Shown here: piece after piece, positions 17,917 through 28,002 of the stretch
How the letters are laid out: the number at the start of each line of letters is the position of its first letter
Numbering within the stretch: position 1 is the stretch's first letter
NCBI GenBank assembly: GCA_964430275.1
Contig: CAYSGF010000175.1
Span: forward strand, 1 to 32,966
DNA: 32,966 nt
Origin: DASTYK01 sp964430275
GTDB lineage: Bacteria > Gemmatimonadota > Gemmatimonadetes > Longimicrobiales > RSA9
Reading direction: 5' to 3'
Notes under the pieces: generated by a model
The model's database searches: none
What the model was told of the DNA's origin: nothing
The model's input: only the letters and a program-made list of their open reading frames with translations
Position numbers and translations under genes: made by a program

Positions 17917-19192
17917 GTCGCTCCTGATGACTGTCCGCGCGCTCCCCCTGCAGCAGTGTCGAGTACTCCGCCATGAGGTATTCGCCCAGCACCTCCCAGT
18001 CATAGCGTTCTTCCGCCGTGCGCCGGGCGCTGGCGCCGATGCGCGCACGCAGCTCGGCATCCCGCACCACGTCGAGCACCGCCGCCGCGAAGGCCGCGGG
18101 CTCGTCCCTGACGATGATGTTGTCACCGTCGCGCGCATCCAGGCCCTCACAACCGACGGCCGTGCTCACGACTGCCATTCCCATCGCCCAGGCGTCCAGG
18201 ATCTTCAATCGACTGCCGCCACCCACACGCAGCGGGACGATGTAGCAGGCGGAACCCTGAACGTACGGCCGGATGTCGTCGACGTATCCGGTGAGACGGA
18301 TGCCGGATGTCTGCTGGAAGCGCTGGGCGACCGCCGGTGGGGAGCGACCGACCCATGTGATCGGCAGGTCGGGAGCATCCTGACGAACGAACGGCAGGAT
18401 CTCCTCGGCGAAATACTCCATCGCATCGCGATTCGGCAGCCAGTTGTAACCGCCCACGAAGACGAGCCCGCTGCCTGCGCCGTCACCGGGCGTAAACTTG
18501 CTCGTATCGACGCCGTTCGGGATCGCGATCACGCGAGCGCCCGGCACCAGGACACGGATGCTGCGCGCATCAGCTTCGGATACCGTGATATTGAGGGCCA
18601 CCGTACCGCACCATTTTCGCTCCTCGCGCTCCATCAGCCGCGCCTGCAGGCGGAGGTAGCGCTTCCGCCAGGACGACGTCTCGACCTGTGCCCGACGTTC
18701 GAGGAGCTCCGATTCGACGTTGTGGTGCGTACAGGCGATCGGCATGCCGTGCAGCCGCGGGAGGTAGGCCGACAGGTCGAGACTGTCGACGTGTACGAGG
18801 TCGAACACCTGCTCCCGCAGAACTTCGTGAAGCCGCTCCGCATACGCAGTGGAGGTGTATGCGAAACGCGTGTAGACGGCGCCCGAGACAACGCTGCGCA
18901 GGTGATCCCACAGCAGTCGGCCTCGGCTGTGCTCCTGCGGGATCGGGAACGCTTCGACGTGTGCGAGGTCGCTGAGCCCCTCGATCGCGCGTTGCACCTG
19001 CTCGCCCCTGCGCGTCTCCCTGCGATAGAAGCACAGCGCCGTGATGTCGAAGGTGCGGGCGAGGATCCGCAGGATGTTATAGGTGCGGATCTCCGGCCCA
19101 CCATCGGGCGGATACGGCAACATCTGACAGAGAAAGAGCAGCTTCGGACGCGACGTCCCCGACTCGCCTGCTCCGCGCGATTCACGGTTCAT
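17897..19192 (-). CDS. Glycosyltransferase (GT4-like; resembles exosortase-associated sugar transferase)
   Basis: 431 residues from the chosen ATG. An in-frame extension to 19306 exists but its residues look like random coding before the conserved KLLFLCQMLPYPPDGGPEIRTYN start. That opening, HHNVESELL, VIAIPNGVDTSKF, FVGGYNWLPNRDAMEYF and the donor-site VPLRVGGGSRLKILDAWAMG are typical of a GT4-like subfamily. The subfamily includes sugar transferases associated with PEP-CTERM/exosortase loci (Stp1-like); this closer link is from memory of the motif. In place of the usual second Glu it has Asp. The substrate is unknown. Confidence 0.9.
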   Translation of the reverse strand: MNRESRGAGESGTSRPKLLFLCQMLPYPPDGGPEIRTYNILRILARTFDITALCFYRRETRRGEQVQRAIEGLSDLAHVEAFPIPQEHSRGRLLWDHLRSVVSGAVYTRFAYTSTAYAERLHEVLREQVFDLVHVDSLDLSAYLPRLHGMPIACTHHNVESELLERRAQVETSSWRKRYLRLQARLMEREERKWCGTVALNITVSEADARSIRVLVPGARVIAIPNGVDTSKFTPGDGAGSGLVFVGGYNWLPNRDAMEYFAEEILPFVRQDAPDLPITWVGRSPPAVAQRFQQTSGIRLTGYVDDIRPYVQGSACYIVPLRVGGGSRLKILDAWAMGMAVVSTAVGCEGLDARDGDNIIVRDEPAAFAAAVLDVVRDAELRARIGASARRTAEERYDWEVLGEYLMAEYSTLLQGERADSHQERPTGQRE

Positions 19193-19461
19193 CTGAAATC
19201 CGGTCGATTCAGGGTGCAGCTGCGTCGTCTCGCTTCGCGGGCGCCGAATGTTATCGTCCCGTCCGCTGGCGGACAACGTCAGTGGACGCGGGCACGCCTG
19301 CAGCACGAGTGCCGCGCGGGTGCGGCTTCGCTATACTCCCCGCATTCCATGCAGGGATCACGTATCCGCAGATTCGGAGCGGCGCGCGTCCGCCTCCGCT
19401 CGCGGGCAGCCGGGCCGGGCGCACACACCCGCCTTATTCGGGGAAAGTGTATCAGCTCAGG

Positions 19462-20715
19462 ATGAGGGTTCCGCAGGAAGTAATGGTGCAGCGCCTCGTC
19501 GAGAGCCGCACGTTGATGACCACGCTGCTCGCACTCTACGCATTGCTCGGGATCGGCTATGTCTCGATCCGGCAGCGCAAGCGCGCGTGGGTCATCCTCT
19601 CGCAGGTGCATCGCACCACCCGCAGCGCAGCACTGCGTCGGTGGGTAGAGCCATTTCTCGTCCGCAACGTGAGCCTTGCCTGGGATCCAAGCGGACCTCC
19701 CAACCGTCGCTTTCTGGAAAGGCTGCTGGGCGGCCGCATGGTCGTTCTCAAACCGCATGTCTCCGAAAACGAGAAAGGGGTCGTGCTCGTGAAATTCAGC
19801 GAGTCGATCCGGGAGGTGGCGCGCGGTGTCGACGTCCGACGGCTCCTGCAGGACTATCACCTCGTGCTCGAGCCATCGTGGTCGGGCTACTGCGATCGCG
19901 ATCTGCTCTACTACTCCCAGTTCGACGCGCCCGTGTTCGTCATGGCACCGGAGTCGGACGACTACCGCTTCATCGACTCGTTGCACTCGAATCTGATTCC
20001 GCTTCGTATGGGTCCGAGCGACTGGGTGAACCCGGATCTGTGCGCGGAGTTCCTCGGCAGCCCGAAGCGCTACGACATCATTCTGAATTCGAACTGGAAA
20101 CCGCTGAAGCGGCATTTCGCGCTGTTTGCGGCGTTGCGACGGATACAGCCCAGGCTGCAGGTCGCTCTGGTGGGCGGATCAATGGATGGGCGTACGGCGA
20201 ACGATATCCGGCGCCTCGCCGAGGCGTATGGCGTGATGGATCAGGTGACGTTTTTCGAAGACATCCCTTATCGCGAAGTCATGCGCATCAATAGCGAGTC
20301 GCGCATGGCGATCCTGTTGAGCCTCAAGGAAGGCAGCAACCGCGCGATTCCGGAGAGTCTCCTGTGCGACATCCCCGCAATCGTTCTGGAAGAGCACGTC
20401 GGCGGCGTGCGCAAGAACATCGTCCCGGAGACCGGCCGCCTCGTACCGGAACGCGAGCTGCCGACCGCAATTGTCTCCATGCTCAATGAGCTGGATACCT
20501 TCACGCCGCGAGCATGGGCGCTCTGCAACATCTCGTGTTTCGCTACCAGCAAGACCCTGAATGAAGCAGTACGGGCGGAGGCGCTGCGTCGTGGTGAGGA
20601 GTGGACCACCGATGTGGCAGTGAAGTCGAACAGCCCCGAGATCCGGTTGGTCGACGAGGCCTGCAGAGTCCTGTTGAGCGAGCACCATCCGCGACTCGCC
20701 GCGTACTTTCGCTGA
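19462..20715 (+). CDS. Membrane-anchored glycosyltransferase-like protein
   Basis: 417 residues from ATG 19462. A second ATG at 19483 is better supported by an AGGAAG just before it, though with very short spacing; upstream in-frame sequence is unlikely to be coding. A hydrophobic segment (TLLALYALLGIGYVSI) near residues 20-38 suggests an N-terminal membrane anchor. The C-terminal half has a GT-B donor domain: ILNSNWKPLKRH, VALVGGSMDGRTANDI, QVTFFEDIPYREVM, an E-x7-E in EGSNRAIPE and then IPAIVLEEHVGGV. The N-terminal half (about 70-240) is less like standard GT4 acceptor domains. It lies divergently from the previous gene across about 270 bases and convergently with the next one (44 bases). 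Confidence 0.82.
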   Translation: MRVPQEVMVQRLVESRTLMTTLLALYALLGIGYVSIRQRKRAWVILSQVHRTTRSAALRRWVEPFLVRNVSLAWDPSGPPNRRFLERLLGGRMVVLKPHVSENEKGVVLVKFSESIREVARGVDVRRLLQDYHLVLEPSWSGYCDRDLLYYSQFDAPVFVMAPESDDYRFIDSLHSNLIPLRMGPSDWVNPDLCAEFLGSPKRYDIILNSNWKPLKRHFALFAALRRIQPRLQVALVGGSMDGRTANDIRRLAEAYGVMDQVTFFEDIPYREVMRINSESRMAILLSLKEGSNRAIPESLLCDIPAIVLEEHVGGVRKNIVPETGRLVPERELPTAIVSMLNELDTFTPRAWALCNISCFATSKTLNEAVRAEALRRGEEWTTDVAVKSNSPEIRLVDEACRVLLSEHHPRLAAYFR

Positions 20716-20759
20716 CCGGCATGCCGGCCGCCGGCGAGCGGTGTGGTCCGACCGGCGGG

Positions 20760-21608
20760 CTATTCCTTGCCGGCCACGAACAGCTCACCGAGCCGGTAAC
20801 TCGATGTGATCGACACGTTCGTGTCGGTCTTGGCATACCACTCCAGTCCGTCGAAGCCGGTCGCCAGCCAGCGCACCGCGTCGTTGCGTCCGACCAGCGT
20901 GCCGTTCACCCAGACGTACATCCGCCCGTCTCCGGCGCGCTCCGACGACGATCCAACAAAATGGTACTCGATGCTCAGCCATTCGCCGTTGCGGATCGGT
21001 CGCGCGCTCGTTCCTGAAGGCGGCCCGTCCGAGGAGTCCAGGATCTTGTCATTCGTACCGTTCTGGTTGATCACGCGGATGCGTCCATCGGCGAACCGGT
21101 CCGTGTAGAACTGGGTAGGCGAGCCGACATTGTTGCGTTGGCCGGACGGTGCGCCGACGTAGAACAGCTTGTTCCCGAAGTTCCAGCCACCGCTTTCGAA
21201 GTACACCCGCGCCATGACGTAGAGCTCGCGGTACGGTCCACCGGGGAAGTGCATTGCAGTGGCGACCCCTGACGTCGGATCGCTGGCCGGATAGGTGAAA
21301 CGCAGCGCCAGCCCGCTTCCCGTGGGGTTCGACGGATCCTGGACGTGGGTCTGATTGCGTGCGCTCGAGCTCCACTCACTGAAAAAATCGAGGCCGAACG
21401 CGTGCCCATCGGCTTCGCGGATCGTGCCGTCGAACTCGCCGATGACCGTCATCCCCGGAGGCAGGTGTGGATAATCGCCACCGTTGCTCGGCTGCGGATA
21501 CTGAGCGTTGTCTGCGGAACCATTCACGGTATCCGCGGCCCCGCAGCATACCAGGGCCAGGATGATGATCGCCGCCGCGCCGCTTGCACTCACAATTCTT
21601 CTTTCCAC
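20760..21608 (-). CDS. Secreted protein with jelly-roll (concanavalin-A-like) domain
   Basis: 282 residues. The start is a GTG; another GTG five codons inside is preceded by GGAAAGAAG and is a fair alternative. A signal peptide (SGAAAIIILALVCCGAAD) is clear. The two cysteines do not form a standard lipobox because the residue before the second Cys is Cys. After a short linker (about 27-50), residues about 52-282 form one domain. It has FDGTIREADGHAFG, RFTYPASDPTSGVATA, YFESGGWNFGNKLFYVG, DGRIRVINQNG, WLSIEYHF, GRMYVWVNGTLVG and FDGLEWYAKTDTNVS. The spacing suggests a beta-sandwich as in carbohydrate-binding or polysaccharide-lyase proteins. It is a close paralogue of the C-terminal domain of the neighbouring lipoprotein. 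Ligand and activity are unknown. Confidence 0.88.
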   Translation of the reverse strand: MERRIVSASGAAAIIILALVCCGAADTVNGSADNAQYPQPSNGGDYPHLPPGMTVIGEFDGTIREADGHAFGLDFFSEWSSSARNQTHVQDPSNPTGSGLALRFTYPASDPTSGVATAMHFPGGPYRELYVMARVYFESGGWNFGNKLFYVGAPSGQRNNVGSPTQFYTDRFADGRIRVINQNGTNDKILDSSDGPPSGTSARPIRNGEWLSIEYHFVGSSSERAGDGRMYVWVNGTLVGRNDAVRWLATGFDGLEWYAKTDTNVSITSSYRLGELFVAGKE

Positions 21609-21780
21609 AGCTCACTCTCACGACGAGGGACCCTGGTGCCGGATCGGGACGCGTGCCCCTGCCTGCGGATCGGCCGCAGCGTACCAGAACAATGTGCATC
21701 GAGGCGGCCGAGCTTGTAAACGCTCGCCGATGGACTGACTACCGGCCGGGTGGCCGGCAGGTTCCGCTGAGCAAACGAAC

Positions 21781-21811
21781 GAGGCCCCTCGCAACCTGCG
21801 CGAGGGGCCTC
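21781..21811 (-). terminator. Hairpin terminator after the riboswitch-controlled lipoprotein gene
   Basis: A perfect 12-bp inverted repeat (GAGGCCCCTCGC and its complement) with a 7-base loop lies 50 bases past the stop of the minus-strand lipoprotein gene. The following bases on the minus strand are only moderately T-rich (GTTCGTTTGCTC), so it may be a strong hairpin with a weak U-tract. It separates the two paralogous jelly-roll genes into different transcripts. Confidence 0.75.
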
Positions 21812-21861
21812 ATCCATCCGCACGACCGGCCCGGTCCGGCAGCCGACCGCGTTACGTCAGT

Positions 21862-24069
<2,208 letters not shown>

Positions 24070-24087
24070 TGGATTTCGCTCCAGTAC

Positions 24088-24125
24088 AAAAAAATCCGCC
24101 AGCGACCGGAGGTCGTCGCTGGCGG
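24088..24125 (-). terminator. Intrinsic terminator forming the expression platform of the c-di-GMP riboswitch
   Basis: On the minus strand the 11-bp arm CCGCCAGCGAC (24125-24115) and its perfect complement (24106-24096) surround an 8-base loop. They are followed by A and seven T's (24095-24088). The hairpin sits between the aptamer and the Shine-Dalgarno of the lipoprotein gene, so it acts in the leader. Its 5' arm shares CCGCC with the 3' end of the aptamer, so ligand binding and termination should exclude each other. Confidence 0.9.
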
Positions 24126-24205
24126 CTCGGCTGGCATGGCGAGCAAGGCTCGCTTTAGCTCCGTGGCTCTGCGTCACCGTCTTTCGACGGTTTTGCTCTG
24201 AGCAG
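24121..24205 (-). ncRNA. Cyclic-di-GMP-I (GEMM) riboswitch aptamer
   Basis: Read on the minus strand, the leader shows the GEMM-I consensus in order: AGAGCAAAACC, a stem ACCGTC-GAAA-GACGGT closed by a GNRA tetraloop, then GACGCAGAGCC (consensus GACGCAAAGCC), ACGG, a tetraloop-receptor-like GCTAAAGC, a hairpin GCGAGC-CTT-GCTCGC, and ATGCCAGCCGAGCCGCC at the 3' side. The GAAA loop (24182-24185) is placed to dock in the receptor as in known structures. The only clear deviations are AAAACC for AAACC and GCAGAG for GCAAAG. The aptamer runs straight into a terminator, upstream of the surface lipoprotein. The overlap favours an ON switch (ligand disrupts the terminator), which is an inference. It would tie this protein to the biofilm second messenger. 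Confidence 0.92.
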
Positions 24206-24665
24206 CGCGTTTCCTGCTGACGCGTGCCCCGTCATTGGTTCGGGGGCACGTCTTGTAGTTGCGCTCACGTCATCATGAGATCCCGACCGGATCCTTCCGG
24301 CCCGCCGCACCTTCGCGGCTTCGCAGTGCGTTCCGTAGGCATGCACAGGGCCAAGCCTTCGCCGCACCGGGTTGTCGCAACTCATGTTACCGCAGCTATT
24401 GCACTTAGATCCCGGCAGTTGCGGCCCAGATACGTGGCACGAAGGGCCAGCGGGAGAACACTTTTGTCGACTTTAGGGAAGTTATTTCCGGGTTGACGCG
24501 AGACCTTCGCGAAATGGCGGGTTGATGCGGTTTCCGGCGATGCGGCGGATGTGAGAGCAGATGGTCGTGCACGCGCGCGGGCAGCGTAAGGCGGGATCCC
24601 CGACACACCTGACCGTCGGTCGTCGCCAGGCGCAGCGAGCGGATGCGATTCGGCGTTCTCCCGCG
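24206..24665. other. Intergenic region upstream of the riboswitch
   Basis: About 460 bases with no convincing gene. It must hold the promoter of the riboswitch transcript, but I see no clear -35/-10 pair. A hairpin at 24223-24250 (CGTGCCCC and its complement, 12-base loop) lies just 5' of the aptamer on the minus strand and could be part of the leader. The rest shows no recognisable RNA gene or repeat. Short open frames here have no family features. Confidence 0.5.
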
Positions 24666-25907
24666 TCAGCGCCCGTTCGCGAGCAGGCGGTTCCATGCGG
24701 TCGCGTCTGAGCGACTGTGGGTCGGCAGCGTGATGAGCTCGCGCACGAGTGTTCGTGCACCCGTGAACGGATCCGGCGACGCGAGCGTCGATGCCTTCAC
24801 CTCGGGCAGCTCGGCGACCACGCCGGGATAGCCGGCGGCCGCACCCGCGGCGCCGTAGTCGCGGAGTACTGCTTCACGCAATCCGGCGTCGTGGATCCGC
24901 AGGGGGAACCGCAGATACCCAGGCATTCCGGCCCCGAGCGGTGTGATGCACGCCATCGACGTGCTTTGTGCAAGGCATTCTATGAGCGCCCGGCCCGTGC
25001 GCATGCGTGCCGCCGCCTCACGCTCCGCATCCTCCGCCGTCTCGAGGAGCAGCGCGGCCGAAAACCGGGTCAGCGGCAGGATGCGCTCGAGGGGCTTGTA
25101 GAGCGTCTCTCCGAGATGCAGCCACGGCAGCGACGCGGGCAAACCATAGACGCGGGGATCCGAGAGCAGCCACTGCGCAGTCGCAAGCGCGGCGACACGC
25201 GCTTCCCCTGCGCGCCCCTGCGGTTCGGCCGGCGCCGATGCCGTGGCGCCGTTCCTCAAAAGCAGCGCACCGCCGCCCCCGCCGCTCCAGCCCTTGCCGC
25301 GTCCGAAGCTGAGCACACTGACGTCGCCGAGTGCGCCGATGCGCGCGTCTCTCCATGTCCCGGCTGCGCCCTGCGCCGCGTCTTCGATGAGTGTTGCGCC
25401 ATGGCGGCCCGCCGCCTCCTGTGCGCGCTCCCAGTCGACGGGGAAACCGTACAGCGGTGCCACGACAACGGTCCCCGCCCCGCGCGCGAGCGCTGCGTCG
25501 AGCGAGTCCCAGTCCGGCTGCAGCGTAGACGGGTCCACGTCATAGAACACGAGCGGCGCACCGGTGGCCAGCGCTGCGGCGGCGATGTCGTAACAGCCAT
25601 AGGCGGGCAGCGCGACGGCACGATGATCGGAGTCGGCGCGATGTGCAGCCTCGATGGCGACCGACAGCGCCTGCGTTCCGCTGCCGAACAGGACAGCGCG
25701 ATCGGCGGCGTAGCGGCTCCGGAGCAATGCGTGCAGACGCGACGTCGCATCGTCAGGTCGGGTAGTCGCACGCACGAGTGCCGCACGCAGTGCGCGCAGT
25801 GACAGCGGGGCATGAACGGGTGGACACCGGCGCAGCAGCGCGCGTCGTGCCGGCAGCGCGGAGGAAGCGGGATACGACGGTGTCGTCTCCGCTGTGGGCA
25901 GGGTCAC
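24666..25907 (-). CDS. DegT/DnrJ/EryC1/StrS-type aminotransferase (PLP-dependent)
   Basis: 413 residues from a GTG whose last bases overlap the upstream FemAB stop (GTGA), the usual coupled arrangement. An ATG-initiated extension to 26042 would read through the FemAB gene and lacks family character. Fold-type I features: GSGTQAL near residues 75-81, a PLP-ring Asp in IEDAAQG (Asp 176) and the Schiff-base Lys in SFGRGKGWSGG (Lys 205). Family members usually aminate keto-sugars bound to nucleotide diphosphates, giving amino sugars for surface glycans. The RGKG context around the Lys is less common than the usual H-K pattern. An amino-acid-type substrate is an alternative. Confidence 0.87.
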   Translation of the reverse strand: MTLPTAETTPSYPASSALPARRALLRRCPPVHAPLSLRALRAALVRATTRPDDATSRLHALLRSRYAADRAVLFGSGTQALSVAIEAAHRADSDHRAVALPAYGCYDIAAAALATGAPLVFYDVDPSTLQPDWDSLDAALARGAGTVVVAPLYGFPVDWERAQEAAGRHGATLIEDAAQGAAGTWRDARIGALGDVSVLSFGRGKGWSGGGGGALLLRNGATASAPAEPQGRAGEARVAALATAQWLLSDPRVYGLPASLPWLHLGETLYKPLERILPLTRFSAALLLETAEDAEREAAARMRTGRALIECLAQSTSMACITPLGAGMPGYLRFPLRIHDAGLREAVLRDYGAAGAAAGYPGVVAELPEVKASTLASPDPFTGARTLVRELITLPTHSRSDATAWNRLLANGR

Positions 25908-26989
25908 CACCACGGCAGCTGGCGGGCGACAGCGGGCCCGAGCGCGTTTGCGACGGGCAGAGGCAGGCGCTGCCAGGCGGCCGACGCCGCGTGCGCAATA
26001 CGCCCGGGCCGTCCATTCGTTGCAGCGGGCTGAGACAGCCACGGCAGGGGCAGGGTCTCACCACCCCACTGCTCCTTGAAGCGGTGTGTGCCTTCGCCGG
26101 GCGTGCACCGACCGAAGTTGAACCTGCGGGCTCCCCGCTCGATCGCGTGGCTCATGAATTCCCAGTACAGAAGCATGTTCGGCGCTTCCCGGCTGTAGCG
26201 CCGCAGCGACGACGCCCAGGTGATCTCGAATTCACCGCAAAAGACGAAGCCCGCCCCCGCTGCGACCGGGACGTTGTCCCGGTAGATGCACCCGAGCACG
26301 AAGCGCTGCGGCATCGCCTGTTGAATCGTTTCGAAGAATCGACGCGGCAGGACCGGCGTGCCGAGGTCGCGCATGTTCTGCGACCAGACATCGTAGAATG
26401 CGCGCAGCTGGTCAGCGCCGAAGCGGGCGACCAACCCGGCCTTCTGCGGCCGCCGCACCTGGCTGCGTACCTTCGAGGGAAGACGCGACCAGAGCTTCGC
26501 CGGGTCCGAGGGCAGGTCCAGAAGCACGGTCACCTTGCCGCTCGCCGACTGGCCATCAGTCGAACCCGGTAGGCCACCTGCAGCCACGGCCCCGTTACCC
26601 GAAGCGCCGCACGGCACCGCAGAGCGCATACGCAGCTCGAGCACACCGCGGCCAGCCAGCGCGCGCGCGTGCGCGATCAGCGCAGCCACAGCCGCTGGCC
26701 GACCGACGGGACCGCCGTCGTTCAGGTACGGCACAGAGACGTATCGCTCGCCGAAGAGACGGCTGCGCAGGCGCACCAGCGGCAGCACGCCCGCCAGCTT
26801 GCCATCCGTGCCGCGGGCCGCCACATAGCAGGCCTCGTGACCCATGACGCCGCTCAGGATGTAGCGCCAGGAGGAGAGATGACAGAACGTCCCGTCGCCG
26901 GATTTCTCGACGAAGCCGTCCCATTCGGCATCGTCGGTCACCGGCGCGATCGAATACGAATCCTGCAAAGCGGTCGCGGCATTGATCAT
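25904..26989 (-). CDS. FemAB/GNAT-like protein, XrtA/PEP-CTERM-associated type
   Basis: 361 residues from ATG 26989; the in-frame upstream extension is basic and not family-like. It carries the FemAB pattern: an N-terminal WDGFVEKSGDGTFCHLSSW, then LPLVRLRSRLFG, a basic KVRSQVRRPQKAG, then DLGTPVLPRRFFE, a beta-rich GAGFVFCGEFEITWASSLRRY, LLYWEFMSHAIERGARRFNFGR and FKEQWGGETLPLPW. This matches what I recall of the FemAB family found in PEP-CTERM/exosortase loci. Classical FemAB enzymes add amino acids from aminoacyl-tRNA to peptidoglycan precursors. In this locus it could acylate or aminoacylate the exopolysaccharide. It is first in an operon with the aminotransferase and divergent from the tyrosine phosphatase gene. 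Confidence 0.88.
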   Translation of the reverse strand: MINAATALQDSYSIAPVTDDAEWDGFVEKSGDGTFCHLSSWRYILSGVMGHEACYVAARGTDGKLAGVLPLVRLRSRLFGERYVSVPYLNDGGPVGRPAAVAALIAHARALAGRGVLELRMRSAVPCGASGNGAVAAGGLPGSTDGQSASGKVTVLLDLPSDPAKLWSRLPSKVRSQVRRPQKAGLVARFGADQLRAFYDVWSQNMRDLGTPVLPRRFFETIQQAMPQRFVLGCIYRDNVPVAAGAGFVFCGEFEITWASSLRRYSREAPNMLLYWEFMSHAIERGARRFNFGRCTPGEGTHRFKEQWGGETLPLPWLSQPAATNGRPGRIAHAASAAWQRLPLPVANALGPAVARQLPWW

Positions 26990-27078
26990 AGGGCCGATCC
27001 ACGCAAACGAAACGCCGTAACCCGGGCGCACGTCCGCTCGACCGCCTCTGGCGCGCAAGGCACTACGCCACAAGTATT

Positions 27079-27130
27079 TGCACGCGAATGCACGCGTACG
27101 CGAGGGGGCCACGACCGTTGCACGCGTGCA
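27079..27130. promoter_or_regulatory. Helically phased TGCACGCG repeats, operator-like
   Basis: TGCACGCG occurs at 27079, 27089 and 27119, so the copies start 10 and 30 bases apart (one and three helical turns). The last copy is half of a perfect 12-bp palindrome (TGCACGCGTGCA, 27119-27130), and CGCGTACGCG (27093-27102) is another palindrome. The cluster lies between the divergent FemAB and phosphatase genes. It looks like a binding array for an unknown regulator. Confidence 0.55.
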
Positions 27131-27206
27131 TCGCTTTTCGCATGGAGCAACGCTCTCTCGTGTCGCGTCGAGGCGGTGAGCCAGTGCATGAGGAGTCACC
27201 CCTGCC

Positions 27207-27800
27207 ATGCCGGGTAGACCAATGCTGGGTGCCGTGAAGTCACTGCTGCGGACGATCCGTCACATGCCGGATCGCCTGCGACACCGGAGCCGCGGGAGGC
27301 GCCTGCGGGCGTGGCTGGACACTCGCACCTCCGTCGAGAGCGTGGCGTTCATCTGCCACGGCAACATCAATCGCAGCGCATATGCAGCCGCGGCCTTCGC
27401 GCGGCTGGTGCCGCCGGACCTCCGCGACGCCGTGCTCGTACGCTCGGCCGGTTTCATCGGTCCCGGCCGGCCCGCCTCCGCGCTCGCCTGCCGGACCGCA
27501 CAACGGCGCGGTCTCGACCTGGGCGCACATCGATCGAGGCTCATCGACCCCGACGAGCTCCGACGCACGGACCTCATCGTCGTGATGAATCAGCGCCAGC
27601 GCGCCGACATCGTCCGCCTCCTTGGACGCTCCGACCAGGGGATCATCGTGCTCGGCGACCTCGACCCCCTGCCCATCGAGCGGCGCGCCGTGCAGGACCC
27701 GTACGGTCGCTCCGAAGCGACCTTCGAGACCGTCTTCACCCGCATCGACCGCTGTATCGACGCCCTCGCCAGGGCTCTCTGGCAGCGGAAATCGACCTAG
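27207..27800 (+). CDS. Low-molecular-weight protein tyrosine phosphatase
   Basis: 197 residues; AGGAG lies 11 bases before the ATG. The active-site loop C-x5-R-S is CHGNINRS (Cys 50, Arg 56), with the general-acid Asp in QDPYGRS (Asp 164). A basic N-terminal extension of about 40 residues precedes the usual LMW-PTP fold. In capsule and exopolysaccharide loci such Wzb-like phosphatases dephosphorylate the tyrosine autokinase that controls chain length. No kinase is seen in this window, so the partner must lie elsewhere. The usual loop reads C-x-GN-x-CRS; here the second Cys is Asn. It diverges from the FemAB operon across a repeat-rich 217-base region. Confidence 0.92.
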   Translation: MPGRPMLGAVKSLLRTIRHMPDRLRHRSRGRRLRAWLDTRTSVESVAFICHGNINRSAYAAAAFARLVPPDLRDAVLVRSAGFIGPGRPASALACRTAQRRGLDLGAHRSRLIDPDELRRTDLIVVMNQRQRADIVRLLGRSDQGIIVLGDLDPLPIERRAVQDPYGRSEATFETVFTRIDRCIDALARALWQRKST

Positions 27801-27918
27801 CACCCGCGCCACCCCGCACGGCACCTGTCTTGCCCAATCCGTGGCGGGCCGCAGACCCCGGAATCGCGGCTCTACGCAAAAAACTCGCACTGTGGCGCGA
27901 CGCAGCGCCGATCGAGTC

Positions 27919-27957
27919 GTGTTGCTCGAGAGGTTGTGTGTTGCATGCGCGCAACAC
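27919..27957. promoter_or_regulatory. Direct and inverted GTGTTGC repeats upstream of the GT2 gene
   Basis: GTGTTGC is found at 27919 and 27938, and its exact complement GCAACAC at 27951-27957, giving a 7-bp dyad with a 6-base centre. No T-tract follows, so it is a better operator than terminator. It lies about 45 bases before the glycosyltransferase start, in the 202-base gap after the phosphatase gene. Confidence 0.45.
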
Positions 27958-28002
27958 CACGTAACCGGGCGTTCTGCGCCCGCTATCCGGGACGGAGGAT
28001 GG

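Noticed and set aside
19332..19337. TATACT as a -10 promoter box between divergent glycosyltransferase genes
   Set aside because: The hexamer is good but no -35 match lies at 16-18 bases; GTGCCG at the right spacing is too weak to call.
17882..19465. Plus-strand open frame of 527 codons opposite the glycosyltransferase at 17897-19192
   Set aside because: No motifs, and the minus-strand frame encodes a full GT-B enzyme.
20716..20727. Palindrome CCGGCATGCCGG after the plus-strand glycosyltransferase as a terminator
   Set aside because: Short, without a loop of useful size and without a T-tract; palindromes of this kind are expected in GC-rich DNA.
21609..21780. A second c-di-GMP aptamer upstream of the shorter jelly-roll gene
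   Set aside because: Reading the minus strand shows none of the GEMM landmarks (no GCAAACC-like, GNRA stem or GACGCAAAGCC-like element).
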